A stretch of 50,585 nucleotides of DNA, from contig CAMATZ010000045.1 of NCBI GenBank assembly GCA_945861275.1, positions 1 through 50,585 of the forward strand, in the 5' to 3' direction. The position numbers and the translations under genes were made by a program. Source of the stretch: Bordetella parapertussis. Lineage in GTDB: Bacteria > Pseudomonadota > Gammaproteobacteria > Burkholderiales > SG8-41. Every line of letters begins with the position of its first letter. Position 1 is the stretch's first letter. Shown here piece by piece: positions 7,449 to 16,126 of the stretch. Under the pieces are notes generated by a model, which did not search any database, was not told where the DNA came from, and worked only from the letters and a program-made list of their open reading frames with translations.

Positions 7449-8480
7449 CTAATCCACCCGCGCACCCGACGCTTTGACGGTAGCACCCCATAGCGCAATC
7501 TGTTCGCGCAAAAAAACATCGCACTGTTCGGGACGCGAGCCGATGATTTCGATGTCAGCCTGCGTCAGCCGTGCGCGCACGTCGGGCGTCTGCAAGGCCT
7601 TGACGATATCGGCGTTGAGTTTGGTCAGCAATGCCGGTGATGTTCCCGCACGCGTAACGATGGCCCACAGGCCGGAGCCGGCGCGATACGCCGGTAGTGT
7701 TTCACTGAGGGTCGGCACATCGGGCAACGAGGGCGCACGCCTGGGGCTGGTGCCGGCGATCACGCGCACTTTGCCGGATTGAATGTAGGGCACGGCTTCC
7801 GCCAGTATTGTCGCCAACAGCGGCACGCGGCCCGGCAGCACATCCAGTATCGCCAGACTGGTGCCTTTATACGGCACGTGCTGGATATTGATGCCTGCCG
7901 CAAGGCGCAGCGCTTCCATCGCAATGTGGTTTTGCGTGCCCGAGCCGCCGGTCGCATAGCTGATCTCACCGGGGCGCGCTTTGGCAAGCTGAATCAACTG
8001 CGCCACGTTCTTCGCCGGAAAGGCGGGATGCACGAGTAGCAACCCATAAAGATTGCCGATCTGCGTGACACACGAAAAATCTTTCTGCGTGTCGTAGGGC
8101 AGTTTGGCGTAGAGCGTTACATTGATGGCGTGCGCGGTAATCGCGTGCAGCAGGGTGTGGCCGTCGGGCGTGACCTTGGCCACCACGTCGGAGGCTATGG
8201 TGGTTCCGCCGCCGGGACGGTTTTCAACCAACACCTGCTGATTCCAGGTGTCGCCAAGTTGCCGCGCCAGTGTGCGCGCAAACACATCCGTCTCGCTGCC
8301 TGCCGGCAACGGCATGATGTAACGCACGGCGCGTGTGGGAAAAACCTGTGCTGAGCCTGTCGAAGGGGCCTGCGCTGCGCCTGTCGCAGGGGCTTGTGCC
8401 GCTACCGCCATGGGAAAAACTGTGGCGACAATCGCCGTAATAATCATGCCCGTTCGCTGGGCGTGGTAGTCGCGCCGCAT
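7449..8480 (-). CDS. Bug/TctC family periplasmic solute receptor
   Basis: 343 residues from the ATG at 8480 (GAGG 8 nt upstream); a longer in-frame start exists but lacks a ribosome site. Signal peptide up to about AVAAQ, then the family blocks VLVENRPGGGTTIASDVVAK, PDGHTLL and VPYKG. Bug proteins bind carboxylates or other small solutes in the periplasm. Between signal peptide and domain is a linker with two 8-residue repeats (AQAPATGA, AQAPSTGS), produced by a repeat in the DNA at 8340-8400. No tctA/tctB genes are nearby. Confidence 0.93.
   Translation of the reverse strand: MRRDYHAQRTGMIITAIVATVFPMAVAAQAPATGAAQAPSTGSAQVFPTRAVRYIMPLPAGSETDVFARTLARQLGDTWNQQVLVENRPGGGTTIASDVVAKVTPDGHTLLHAITAHAINVTLYAKLPYDTQKDFSCVTQIGNLYGLLLVHPAFPAKNVAQLIQLAKARPGEISYATGGSGTQNHIAMEALRLAAGINIQHVPYKGTSLAILDVLPGRVPLLATILAEAVPYIQSGKVRVIAGTSPRRAPSLPDVPTLSETLPAYRAGSGLWAIVTRAGTSPALLTKLNADIVKALQTPDVRARLTQADIEIIGSRPEQCDVFLREQIALWGATVKASGARVD
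8341..8400 (-). repeat. In-frame tandem repeat containing a REP-like motif inside a receptor gene
   Basis: Two imperfect 24-bp units. The unit nearer the domain contains GCTGAGCCTGTCGAAGG (8350-8366), a motif I know as a widespread intergenic palindromic repeat arm in many bacterial genomes. Here it is translated as part of the linker of the Bug receptor. Confidence 0.6.
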
Positions 8481-8624
8481 CCTGTTGTCCTCGCCAAGTC
8501 TACAAAATATGGGCGTGAATGTAGCAGCAAGCCCGGCCACGTGCAAAAGCTATCGGCGCGAATGACAAGCAAGTCACGCGTGGGCAATACAACGAGGTGA
8601 AGTAAGCGCCGCCGATTACACCGC

Positions 8625-9173
8625 CTAAACCGGCAGCTTGTCGCCGTCGGGCGGCGGCGCGACCTCGAATGCGTTGGCGATCCCCGAGATGAAACCAAAA
8701 AAATTCGCGGCGGCCGTCAGTTCAAGCAGCCACTGCTCGTTGTGGCGCGCCCGCAGCGCGTCGAATGCCGACTGCTCGGCGCGGTTGGTGCGCATCAGTT
8801 GGCGCACGTAGTTCACCACCTCGCGTTCATCTGCAGCAAGCGCAGCGGTGTCGCCCTTGGCGCGGATCACGGCTATCACTTCCTCGCGTATGCCGCTGGT
8901 GCGCGCCGCGGCAGCCTGAGCAGCCCACACATAGGCGGCGGCGCGTTCGCTGGCAGCGGTGAGTATCGCCAAGAAGCGCAGGCGCGGCTCGACCACACAA
9001 TCATTGCGAAAGAAACTGACCAGCGGCAGCAGCCGCTGCGCCAGCGCCGGGCTGTGCAGCAACATGCTGAACGGCCCGCGTATGTGTCCGAACACTTGCA
9101 CCACGGCGTCGGCGATGGCATGGTGCTCGGCGGGTAATTGGGCTTTGGCGGTAATCGGGGTGAGGCGGGGCAT
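8625..9173 (-). CDS. Carboxymuconolactone decarboxylase-like protein
   Basis: 182 residues from the ATG at 9173, which has AAGGAG 6 nt upstream. The all-helical pattern and the segment around EPRLRFLAILTAASERAAAYVWAAQ match the carboxymuconolactone decarboxylase/AhpD superfamily. It lacks the CxxC pair of the AhpD peroxidases and the usual His in the E-W-H segment, so it is of the non-redox type or of altered activity. It lies divergently from the hydroxyacid dehydrogenase gene, 145 nt away. Confidence 0.8.
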   Translation of the reverse strand: MPRLTPITAKAQLPAEHHAIADAVVQVFGHIRGPFSMLLHSPALAQRLLPLVSFFRNDCVVEPRLRFLAILTAASERAAAYVWAAQAAAARTSGIREEVIAVIRAKGDTAALAADEREVVNYVRQLMRTNRAEQSAFDALRARHNEQWLLELTAAANFFGFISGIANAFEVAPPPDGDKLPV

Positions 9174-9318
9174 CGGGTTCTCCTTGAAGTGATTAGGGTG
9201 GCGGCGAATCATGCGCTTGATGCAGAAGGCGGGTCAACCGCAGGCATGTCCCAAACACAAATTTGCCGCGGAAACGTTACACTGATGACGTTGTATTCAC
9301 TGAATACCGGAGCAAATC

Positions 9319-10296
9319 ATGGCAGAGGCCAAAGTCGTGTTTCTTCACGGGCTGCATCAGCGCATCGTAGAGGCCATCACCTCATTCAATCCTGCGGGCT
9401 TCGCCACGCTGGTGGTGGACGGCAAGACTGCGGAAGCGCCGCAGTTGGAAGCCGTCAAAGACGCTGATTTCATCATGGTGTTCCGCGCCAGATTGAGCGA
9501 GCAGGTACTGCGCGCGGCCACCAGAGCACGCCTGGTTCAGTTACTCTCTGCCGGCTATGACAGCATTAATCTCAAACTGCTGCGCGAGCTGAACATACCG
9601 TGCGCCAACAACGGCGGCGCGAACTCGCGGGCGGTGGCCGATCATGCCGTGCTGGCGATGCTGTCGCTCTACCGGCGTGTCATTGCTGCCGACCGGGCGG
9701 TGAAGGACGGCCGCTGGGCCGCCGCCATCGACGGCATGAACACCTTCGAGATGGCCAACAAAGTGGTGGGCGTACTCGGATTCGGCAATATCGGCCAGAA
9801 AGTGGCGCGGCGGGTGCAAGCCTTCGATGCGACCGTGCAGTACTACGACAAGTTTCCGCTGTCGCCCGAGCGCGAGCGCGAACTGAATGTGCGGCGGGTA
9901 TCACTGGAGGAACTGTTCCGCACCTCGGACATCATCTCCTGCCACACACCGCTTACCGCCGATACGCATCACGTCGTCAACGCCCAGCGCCTGGCGCTGA
10001 TGAAACCCACGGCGCTGATCATCAACACCTGCCGCGGGCCGGTGGTGGATGAGGCCGCGCTGGTCGAAGCGCTGCAGCAAAAGCGCATCGCGGGCGCCGG
10101 CATCGACGTATTCGAACAGGAGCCGGTCGATCCCGGCAATCCACTGCTCACGCTGGAAAACGTCGTGGTGTCACCGCACAGCGCAGGCACCACCTGGGAC
10201 ACCTGGTTTCGCCGCGCCGATTTTGCCTACAAGAACATGCGGCAGGTATGGGACGGCCAACCGCCTCAGGCGGTCGCGACCGACTATGACCTGTAA
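9319..10296 (+). CDS. D-2-hydroxyacid dehydrogenase, NAD-dependent
   Basis: 325 residues. Nucleotide-binding GFGNIG (154-159) with D177 at the end of the second strand, as in NAD-preferring members. Catalytic residues are R239 in TCRGPVVDE, E268 in FEQEP and H287 in SPHSAG. The family reduces 2-keto acids to D-2-hydroxy acids or the reverse, and includes phosphoglycerate and hydroxypyruvate enzymes. The ATG of the following Bug gene lies inside its last codons, so the receptor and the enzyme are translated as a unit and may handle the same compound. Confidence 0.92.
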   Translation: MAEAKVVFLHGLHQRIVEAITSFNPAGFATLVVDGKTAEAPQLEAVKDADFIMVFRARLSEQVLRAATRARLVQLLSAGYDSINLKLLRELNIPCANNGGANSRAVADHAVLAMLSLYRRVIAADRAVKDGRWAAAIDGMNTFEMANKVVGVLGFGNIGQKVARRVQAFDATVQYYDKFPLSPERERELNVRRVSLEELFRTSDIISCHTPLTADTHHVVNAQRLALMKPTALIINTCRGPVVDEAALVEALQQKRIAGAGIDVFEQEPVDPGNPLLTLENVVVSPHSAGTTWDTWFRRADFAYKNMRQVWDGQPPQAVATDYDL

Positions 10297-11278
10297 TCGA
10301 GCGCCCCGCATGCCTGTCGTCTATACGCTATCCGCGCTACTGCTGTTTGCGGCGATCACCGCGCCAGCGCGCGCTCAGAGTTCCTACCCGACCAAGCCGA
10401 TACGCATGCTGGTGGGTTTCCCGGTAGGCGGTGGCGCGGACGTTGCTGCGCGTACGCTCGCGCCGCGCATGAGTGAGAGCCTCGGCCAGCAGATCATAGT
10501 GGATAACCGGCCCGGCGCTGGCAGCGCCATTGCATCCGAGATCACCGCCAAGGCAACGCCGGATGGTTATACCTTGGTGTCGATCGGCAGCAGTCACGCA
10601 GTTAACGCCGCGCTGTATCCGAAGCTGCCATACGCACCGGCAGCGGGGTTTAACGCGATTGTGCTGGTCTCCACCGCGCCGGTCACGATCACCGCCAATC
10701 CGGCGGTCCCGGTCAAGACTCTGAAAGAACTCATGGCACTGGCCAGGGCGCGCCCCGGTCAGCTCAACTATGGTTCGGCGGGTGTCAACGGCATCAACCA
10801 TCTCGCCGCCGAACTGCTCAAACGCACGGCGAACTTTGACATCGCACTGGTTCCTTATAAGGGCGTCGCGCAGGCGCTGCCGGCGCTGATTGCAGGCGAG
10901 GTGCAGCTTATGTTCGCCTCCCTGCCCGGCTCGATCGACCAGATCAGGGCGGGGCGGATCAGGGCGATAGCGGTGACTTCGGCCAAGCGCTCCAACGCGG
11001 CGCCGGATATTCCCACCGTCAGCGAATCCGGCGTCCCCGGCTACGAAGCGTCGAGCTGGTTCGGGATACTGGCGCCGGTGGCAACGCCGAAGGCGATTAT
11101 CCTGCAGCTCAATACCGTGGCGATGAATGCGCTGCGCATGCGCGACGTGCACGAGTTGCTGGTGCGGCAAGGCATGGATCCGGCGGGAAGCACCCCGGGC
11201 GAGTTCGATGCGTACTTGCGATCCGAGATAGCGAAGTGGACGCGGGTGGTGCGTGAAGCGGGAATTCGCGCGGAGTAA
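10286..11278 (+). CDS. Bug/TctC family periplasmic solute receptor
   Basis: 330 residues from the ATG at 10286, which overlaps the dehydrogenase stop by 11 nt; the alternative ATG at 10310 would remove the two arginines of the signal peptide. Signal peptide ends near PARAQ. Family blocks: YPTKPIRMLVGFPVGGGADV, IIVDNRPGAGSAIASEITAK, PDGYTLV and VPYKG. Overlap with the dehydrogenase indicates translational coupling. A broken Bug fragment follows directly downstream. Confidence 0.93.
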   Translation: MTCNRAPRMPVVYTLSALLLFAAITAPARAQSSYPTKPIRMLVGFPVGGGADVAARTLAPRMSESLGQQIIVDNRPGAGSAIASEITAKATPDGYTLVSIGSSHAVNAALYPKLPYAPAAGFNAIVLVSTAPVTITANPAVPVKTLKELMALARARPGQLNYGSAGVNGINHLAAELLKRTANFDIALVPYKGVAQALPALIAGEVQLMFASLPGSIDQIRAGRIRAIAVTSAKRSNAAPDIPTVSESGVPGYEASSWFGILAPVATPKAIILQLNTVAMNALRMRDVHELLVRQGMDPAGSTPGEFDAYLRSEIAKWTRVVREAGIRAE

Positions 11279-11295
11279 GGCAAGGTATCCCCGTA

Positions 11296-11400
11296 GGCAG
11301 GATTCGCGCGCTGGCTGTCACCTCGCGCGAGCGCTCCACGCTGCTCAAGATTCAACAAATCCGCGACATCGCCAAGGCGGCGAATATCAAATTGGATTAG
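11296..11400 (+). pseudogene. Remnant of a Bug/TctC receptor gene (internally deleted)
   Basis: This 35-codon frame begins GRIRALAVTSRERSTLL, matching the 'GRIRALAVTSAKRS' block near residue 230 of Bug proteins, and then passes directly to IRDIAKAANIKLD and a stop, matching the last residues of the family. About 80 residues between them and everything upstream are gone. It lies right behind an intact Bug gene and its stop overlaps the stop of the next one, so it is probably what is left of a tandem duplicate. Confidence 0.7.
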
Positions 11401-12398
11401 GGACTCTTGGCCATGCCCAGATCGGTCAGTATTTCCCGCGTCTCCGCGTACTCCTGATCGAGATGCTTGCGCGCGGCGGCAGTGCTTATGTATTCGTCCA
11501 CCCATTGCTCCTGCGCGACCATCTTGCGCCAATCAGGCGAGGCCACTGACTTGCGCAAAATACCGTCCCAGTAGGCGATTTGCGCCGGCGTCAGTCCGGG
11601 TGGCGCCATCACGAAACGCGAGTTGGATATCACGGCATCGATGCCTTGTTCTTTCCAGGTCGGTATCTGCGCGTACTCGCCTTCCAGCCGCTTCGGCGCG
11701 GTGACCGCGAGCAGGCGCAGCTTGCCCGACTTCCAGTGCTGCGCGGCAACGGACAGCCCGCCCGTCGCATAGTCAAGATGCCCGCCCAACAGGTTCGAGA
11801 TCGACTCGCCTGCCGACGGAAACACCACCACGCGCAGGCGCTTGATATCCACGCCCGCGCGCTTGAACGGCAGTGCAATCGCGATATGGCTGCTGTTGCC
11901 CGGTGTGGTGCCGATGGCCACCGCCAGACTATCGGGCGCCTGCTTGAGGCGCGCAAGCAGATCGTTCGCCGTTTTGAAGCTCCCATCACTGCGCACCGAA
12001 AGCACGTTGTACTCGGTGTAGAGCTGTCCCAATATCGTGAAATCCGTGTAGTTCAGCTTGTTCTTGCCGGTGATGTGATTGGATAGCAGCGGACCGGATA
12101 CCAGCAGCAGCCGGTGCGGATCGTTCGCTGCCTGCTGCACGTAGGTGTAACCCACTGCTTGTCCGCCGCCCGACCGGTTGATGATGTTCACCGGCACGTC
12201 GACGAGCTTTCCCTCCTGCCAGATTTTCTGCAGCAGACGCGCGGGCCGGTCCAGCGATCCACCCGCCGGCGCCGGCACCACGAATTCAACCGGCTTGCCG
12301 GGTTTCCAATCGGCAGCAACGGCGGGAGGGGTGCGCGGCAGGATCAGCGCGACTGCGGTCAAAACTAAAGCCGGGTAACGCAGGTATTTCGCGGTCAT
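11397..12398 (-). CDS. Bug/TctC family periplasmic solute receptor, divergent
   Basis: 333 residues, ATG at 12398 with GAGGAG upstream. Signal peptide ends near AVAAD. It is the most diverged Bug protein here: PVEFVVPAPAGGSLDRPARL replaces the usual PGG-D-AR block and the PDGYT block is NDPHRLLLV. The core order and length fit the family. It is divergent from the gentisate dioxygenase gene with 131 nt between, where both promoters must lie. Confidence 0.88.
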   Translation of the reverse strand: MTAKYLRYPALVLTAVALILPRTPPAVAADWKPGKPVEFVVPAPAGGSLDRPARLLQKIWQEGKLVDVPVNIINRSGGGQAVGYTYVQQAANDPHRLLLVSGPLLSNHITGKNKLNYTDFTILGQLYTEYNVLSVRSDGSFKTANDLLARLKQAPDSLAVAIGTTPGNSSHIAIALPFKRAGVDIKRLRVVVFPSAGESISNLLGGHLDYATGGLSVAAQHWKSGKLRLLAVTAPKRLEGEYAQIPTWKEQGIDAVISNSRFVMAPPGLTPAQIAYWDGILRKSVASPDWRKMVAQEQWVDEYISTAAARKHLDQEYAETREILTDLGMAKSP

Positions 12399-12529
12399 GG
12401 CACACTCCTCTGTGGAATCGTGTTTGGTTCAAGATGAGACGAGCGCATGCGCTTTGCCTGGTTTCTCATTTTGCCGTGCGCCGTGAATTCAACTACCATG
12501 GCGGCATGCAACATTTCGAATAGCCACCG

Positions 12530-13558
12530 GTGTCATCCGTAGCCAAACTCAATCCCGGACTCGCGGAGTTCTCGCGCGATATTAGCACGCATAATCTCGC
12601 ACCGCTGTGGGAGCGCACGCTGCGTATGCAGCCCGGCTCGCCATGCGTGCCTGCGCTGTGGCGCCATGCCGACACACGGCCATTGCTGGTGCGCGCCGCG
12701 GCCTTGATTACCACGCATGCCGCCGAACGCCGCGTGCTGGTGCTCGAGAATCCGGCGTTGCGCGGGTCGTATCAGATCACGCAGTCGCTGTTCGCGGGAC
12801 TGCAGATTATTTTGCCCGGCGAAATTGCACCCTCACACCGGCACACGCCCAACGCCTTGCGTTTTATCATTGAGGGCGAAGGCGCGTACACGTCGGTGGA
12901 TGGCGAGCGCACGCCGATGTCGCCGGGTGACTTTGTGGTCACGCCCAACTGGGCGTGGCACGACCACGGCAATCTCGGCGCCGGGCCGGTGGTGTGGCTG
13001 GACGGCCTCGACACGCCGTTCGCACAGTTTTTCGGCGCGATGTTTCGCGAAAATCATCCACAGGAGAGCCAGCCGCTGGCACGCGCCACGGGGGATGCCG
13101 CCGCGCGCTACGGCGCGAATCTGCTGCCGGTGGATTACGTTGCCAGCGGCACGCACGCGCCGCTGCTGCGTTTTCCGTACGCACGCACGCGCGAAGCGCT
13201 CGAACATCTTGCGAAAAATGCCGCGCCGCATCCCGCACTCGGCATCAAAATGCGTTACGTCAATCCGGCGACCGGCGGTCACGTGTTTCCGACGATGGCG
13301 GCGTTCATGCAGTGGCTGCCCAAGGGCTTCGATGGACGAAGCTATCGCTGCACAGATGGTGCGGTGTATTGTGTGGTCGAAGGCAGCGGCGCGATTTTGT
13401 TTGGCGATGAGCGCCACGCATTCGCGCCGCACGATTGTTTTGTGATTCCACCGTGGCAAGCGCATCGTTTCACGGCACAGTCGGATTGCGTGTTGTTCAG
13501 TTTCTCCGATCGCGCGGCGCAGGAAACCTTGGGCTACTGGCGCGAGTCATTGGAATGA
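12530..13558 (+). CDS. Gentisate 1,2-dioxygenase-like bicupin
   Basis: 342 residues from a GTG start at 12530, the usual length of gentisate dioxygenases; no strong ribosome site is visible. The N-terminal cupin holds the iron ligands H103 and H105 in PSHRHTPNALRFIIEG and H144/H146 in WAWHDHGN. A second cupin with VYCVVEGSGAILFG and PPWQAHRF follows. The enzyme opens the ring of 2,5-dihydroxybenzoate between the carboxyl- and hydroxyl-bearing carbons. It is followed by an amidohydrolase. A Rieske oxygenase 3 kb downstream could supply a hydroxylated aromatic. A related salicylate or hydroxynaphthoate dioxygenase cannot be excluded. Confidence 0.85.
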   Translation: MSSVAKLNPGLAEFSRDISTHNLAPLWERTLRMQPGSPCVPALWRHADTRPLLVRAAALITTHAAERRVLVLENPALRGSYQITQSLFAGLQIILPGEIAPSHRHTPNALRFIIEGEGAYTSVDGERTPMSPGDFVVTPNWAWHDHGNLGAGPVVWLDGLDTPFAQFFGAMFRENHPQESQPLARATGDAAARYGANLLPVDYVASGTHAPLLRFPYARTREALEHLAKNAAPHPALGIKMRYVNPATGGHVFPTMAAFMQWLPKGFDGRSYRCTDGAVYCVVEGSGAILFGDERHAFAPHDCFVIPPWQAHRFTAQSDCVLFSFSDRAAQETLGYWRESLE

Positions 13559-13592
13559 ACTTAATTAGTCATTTAAAAACAATAGGTTACGT

Positions 13593-14681
13593 ATGAACGA
13601 CTGCTGCAAGCTGGATATTTTTCCGCACATTTTCCCGCAGACTTTTTTCGAGCGCATGAAGGCCATTGCCGAAACCAACCCGGCGCTCGCTGCAACCATC
13701 CGCCGCTGGCTGCACATCCCCGTGTTGTGGGATCTGGATGCACGCATACGCATGATGGGCAAGTTCAATAACTACAAGCAGATACTCACACTGTCGCTGC
13801 CGGCGATTGAATTTCTCGCGGGACCGGATGATTCGCCGGCGCTGGCGCGCCTCGCCAACGACGGCATGGCGGAAATCGTGCGCGAACGCCCCGATCTGTT
13901 TCCGGCTTTCGTCGCCTCGCTGCCGATGAACAACGTGGCCGCCTCGCTCGACGAAATGGATTACGCCATTCGCAAACTCGGCGCCAAGGGCATACAGGTA
14001 TTCACCAACGTCAATGGCCGGCCGCTCGACGAACCGGAGTTTTATCCGATCTTCGAGCGCTGCGTCAAAAAGTATGATCTGCCGATCTGGCTGCATCCGG
14101 CGCGCACCTCGAAGTTTGCCGATTATCCGAGCGAAGAAAAATCCAAATACGAAATCTGGTGGTTGTTCGGCTGGCCCTATGAAACCAGCGCCTGCATGGC
14201 GCGCATCGTGTTTTCGGGCATGCTCGATAAACTGCCCAACATGAAAATCATCACCCATCACCTCGGTGCAATGGCGCCGTATTTTGACGAGCGCATACGT
14301 CTGGGCATGGCGCAGATGGGCGCGCGCACCACCGACGCCGACTACTACGCATTGCTGCGCGGCCTGTCAAAACCGCCACTCGAATTATTCAAGATGTTCT
14401 ACGGCGACACAGCGATCAACGGCTCCGCGCCCGCGATCCGCTGCGGGCTGGATTTCTTCGGCGCCGACCATGTGCTGTTCGGCACCGATTGCCCGTTCGA
14501 TCCCGAAGGCGGCCCGCTGTTCATACGCAACGGCATCCGCGCCATTGATTCACTGAAACTTTCCACCACCACGCGCAACAAAGTTTACTTCGGCAACGCG
14601 GTGAAAATGCTGCGGCTGGATCCGGCAGTGAAGAAGGTGGTGGCGAAACCCGTGGCTAAAAAGAAGGCGGTAAAGAAGTAG
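13593..14681 (+). CDS. Amidohydrolase-2 family metal-dependent hydrolase/decarboxylase with Lys-rich tail
   Basis: 362 residues. TIM-barrel metal site: DIFPHIFP (8-15, with H12; the first His of the usual HxH is Phe), H168 in IWLHPAR, H222/H223 in ITHHLG and D299 in FGTDCPFD. This is the ACMSD/gamma-resorcylate decarboxylase branch, which decarboxylates or hydrolyses aromatic-derived acids. Residues 347-362 are a run of Lys, Val and Ala (KKVVAKPVAKKKAVKK), an unusual add-on echoing the tail of the cupin at 755. It is 34 nt after the gentisate dioxygenase and probably cotranscribed. Confidence 0.87.
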   Translation: MNDCCKLDIFPHIFPQTFFERMKAIAETNPALAATIRRWLHIPVLWDLDARIRMMGKFNNYKQILTLSLPAIEFLAGPDDSPALARLANDGMAEIVRERPDLFPAFVASLPMNNVAASLDEMDYAIRKLGAKGIQVFTNVNGRPLDEPEFYPIFERCVKKYDLPIWLHPARTSKFADYPSEEKSKYEIWWLFGWPYETSACMARIVFSGMLDKLPNMKIITHHLGAMAPYFDERIRLGMAQMGARTTDADYYALLRGLSKPPLELFKMFYGDTAINGSAPAIRCGLDFFGADHVLFGTDCPFDPEGGPLFIRNGIRAIDSLKLSTTTRNKVYFGNAVKMLRLDPAVKKVVAKPVAKKKAVKK

Positions 14682-14685
14682 TTTC

Positions 14686-14761
14686 GTAGGGCGGGAGGCG
14701 CGTAGCAAATCCCGCCGGCCGTCGCGTACGTTTACCGAAGGCGGGATATCTCCCGCCCTAC
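14686..14761. repeat. Intergenic palindromic repeat (GTAGGGCGGGAG type)
   Basis: GTAGGGCGGGAG (14686-14697) is the exact inverse of CTCCCGCCCTAC (14750-14761). Nested inside are 'atcccgcc' and 'ggcgggat' arms. It lies between the amidohydrolase stop and the exported aldolase and resembles other GTAGG...CCTAC elements in this window. Confidence 0.75.
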
Positions 14762-14784
14762 CGTACTGGTAACAGGAGCATCAA

Positions 14785-15591
14785 ATGAGAATGCATAAGT
14801 GGAACTTGCTGTTTGCTGGCGGATTGGCCTTGATGGTCGGGTTATGCACACCCGCCTTCGCACAGACGGCGCCCGCCTCCGCAGGCCCCGTCGACCCCAA
14901 ACTGATTGAAGACCTGGTCGCTGCCAATCGCATTTTGGCGATGGAAGGCATCCTCGACGGCTGGGGACATGTCAGTGTGCGTCATCCCAAAGACCCCAAC
15001 CGCTACCTGATGTCGCGCAATCTTGCCGCCGAACTGGTGACCATCGCCGACATCATGGAATACGATCTGGACAGCGTACCGGTGGACCGGCGCGGACGCG
15101 AGATGTACACCGAGCGTTTTATCCACGGCGAAATTTACAAGGCGCGGCCCGACGTCAATTCGGTGATTCACACCCACGCGCCGCCGTTGATCCCGTTTGC
15201 CGCCAGCAAGGTGCCCATGCGCCCGATGTATCACCGCGCCGCGTTCGTGGCGCAGGGCATCCCCGTATTCGATATCCGCGACGGTTTCGGCATGACCGAC
15301 ATGCTGATCCGCAATCAGGCGCATGGTCAGGCGCTGGCGAAAACGATCGGCGACAAGCCCGCCGCGCTGATGCGCTCGCACGGCGCAACCGTAGTGGCGC
15401 CCTCGCTGCCGCGATTGGTGGGTCGCAGCGTGTTTCTGGTGAAAAACGCCACTGCGCAACAACAGGCAATCGCACTCGGCGGGCCGATCAGCTATCTCGA
15501 CGCGGAAGAAGCGCGCCTGATCGAAGCGCGCGAAGGCTACGGCCTTGGACGTGCGTGGGAGGCTTGGAAGCGCAAAGTGGAGATCAAGTAA
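14785..15591 (+). CDS. Class II aldolase/adducin-family protein with signal peptide
   Basis: 268 residues, ATG preceded by CAGGAG. Residues 1-26 form a typical signal peptide (hydrophobic LLFAGGLALMVGL, cleavage at AFA-Q). The mature part is a class II aldolase domain with probable metal ligands E116, H129 and H131 in SVIHTHAPP, and H199 in RSHGAT. Class II aldolases cleave or form sugar-phosphate or keto-acid bonds and are normally cytoplasmic, so an exported form is unusual. A second member without signal peptide is at 18774. Substrate unknown; phosphorylated substrates are unlikely in the periplasm. Confidence 0.85.
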   Translation: MRMHKWNLLFAGGLALMVGLCTPAFAQTAPASAGPVDPKLIEDLVAANRILAMEGILDGWGHVSVRHPKDPNRYLMSRNLAAELVTIADIMEYDLDSVPVDRRGREMYTERFIHGEIYKARPDVNSVIHTHAPPLIPFAASKVPMRPMYHRAAFVAQGIPVFDIRDGFGMTDMLIRNQAHGQALAKTIGDKPAALMRSHGATVVAPSLPRLVGRSVFLVKNATAQQQAIALGGPISYLDAEEARLIEAREGYGLGRAWEAWKRKVEIK

Positions 15592-15599
15592 CACGTAAT

Positions 15600-15627
15600 G
15601 GCGGGTTACGGCTTCGCCTAACCCGCC
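15600..15627. repeat. Intergenic palindrome between convergent genes
   Basis: GGCGGGTTA (15600-15608) and TAACCCGCC (15619-15627) form a 9-bp stem with a CGGCTTCGCC centre. It fills the gap between the convergent exported aldolase and oxygenase beta-subunit genes and has no T-run, so it is a repeat more than a classical terminator. Confidence 0.7.
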
Positions 15628-16113
15628 CTACAGGATAAAGCTCACCGATGCGAGTGAGCCCAATTCGATGGCATCGATGATTGCCACACGCGAGGCGATC
15701 TTGAAGCTTGCACCATCGATGCGCAATTCATAGCGGTATTGCCCCACGAACTGGTACACGCTTTCGTTACGGCGAAAACGGTGCACGATGAAATTCGCTT
15801 CCGCCCTGACCCTATGCGCGTCCTGTTCAAGGATGCGCACGTTGGTGATCAGGCGCCGTGTGCGCGAACGCGGAAATTCGGCGTGCGCGCTTGTGTTCTT
15901 GAGCCGGGTCACACGTGCGCGGATGCGGTGAATGTCGTCGGCGATGGTGAACAGCGTGTCCTTCGGATCGCTCGCCGGCTTGTCATTGGATGGCACGCGA
16001 TACACCGCATCATCTGTGAGCAGTGTCAGCCATTCGTCGAGCTGCCACGCGTCGAGCAGCGCGGCTTCGGCGTAGAGGAAGTCTTCGACTTGCTGGCGGG
16101 TGGCTGGCGGCAT
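15628..16113 (-). CDS. Aromatic-ring-hydroxylating dioxygenase, beta subunit
   Basis: 161 residues from the ATG at 16113, the usual length. The NTF2-like fold is recognised from EDFLYAEAALLDAWQLDEWLTLLTDDAVYRVP at the start and RRLITNVRILE and YRYELR later. It is the structural partner of the Rieske alpha subunit encoded just upstream. The longer frame running up to 16272 is through a palindromic repeat and is not coding. No good ribosome site precedes the ATG, and the 163-nt gap to the alpha gene is filled by the repeat at 16127-16232. Confidence 0.85.
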   Translation of the reverse strand: MPPATRQQVEDFLYAEAALLDAWQLDEWLTLLTDDAVYRVPSNDKPASDPKDTLFTIADDIHRIRARVTRLKNTSAHAEFPRSRTRRLITNVRILEQDAHRVRAEANFIVHRFRRNESVYQFVGQYRYELRIDGASFKIASRVAIIDAIELGSLASVSFIL

Positions 16114-16126
16114 GTGGATTAGCCGC

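Noticed and set aside
13587-14261. Minus-strand frame of 224 codons opposite the amidohydrolase
   Set aside because: Shadow of a gene whose metal ligands are all visible on the plus strand.
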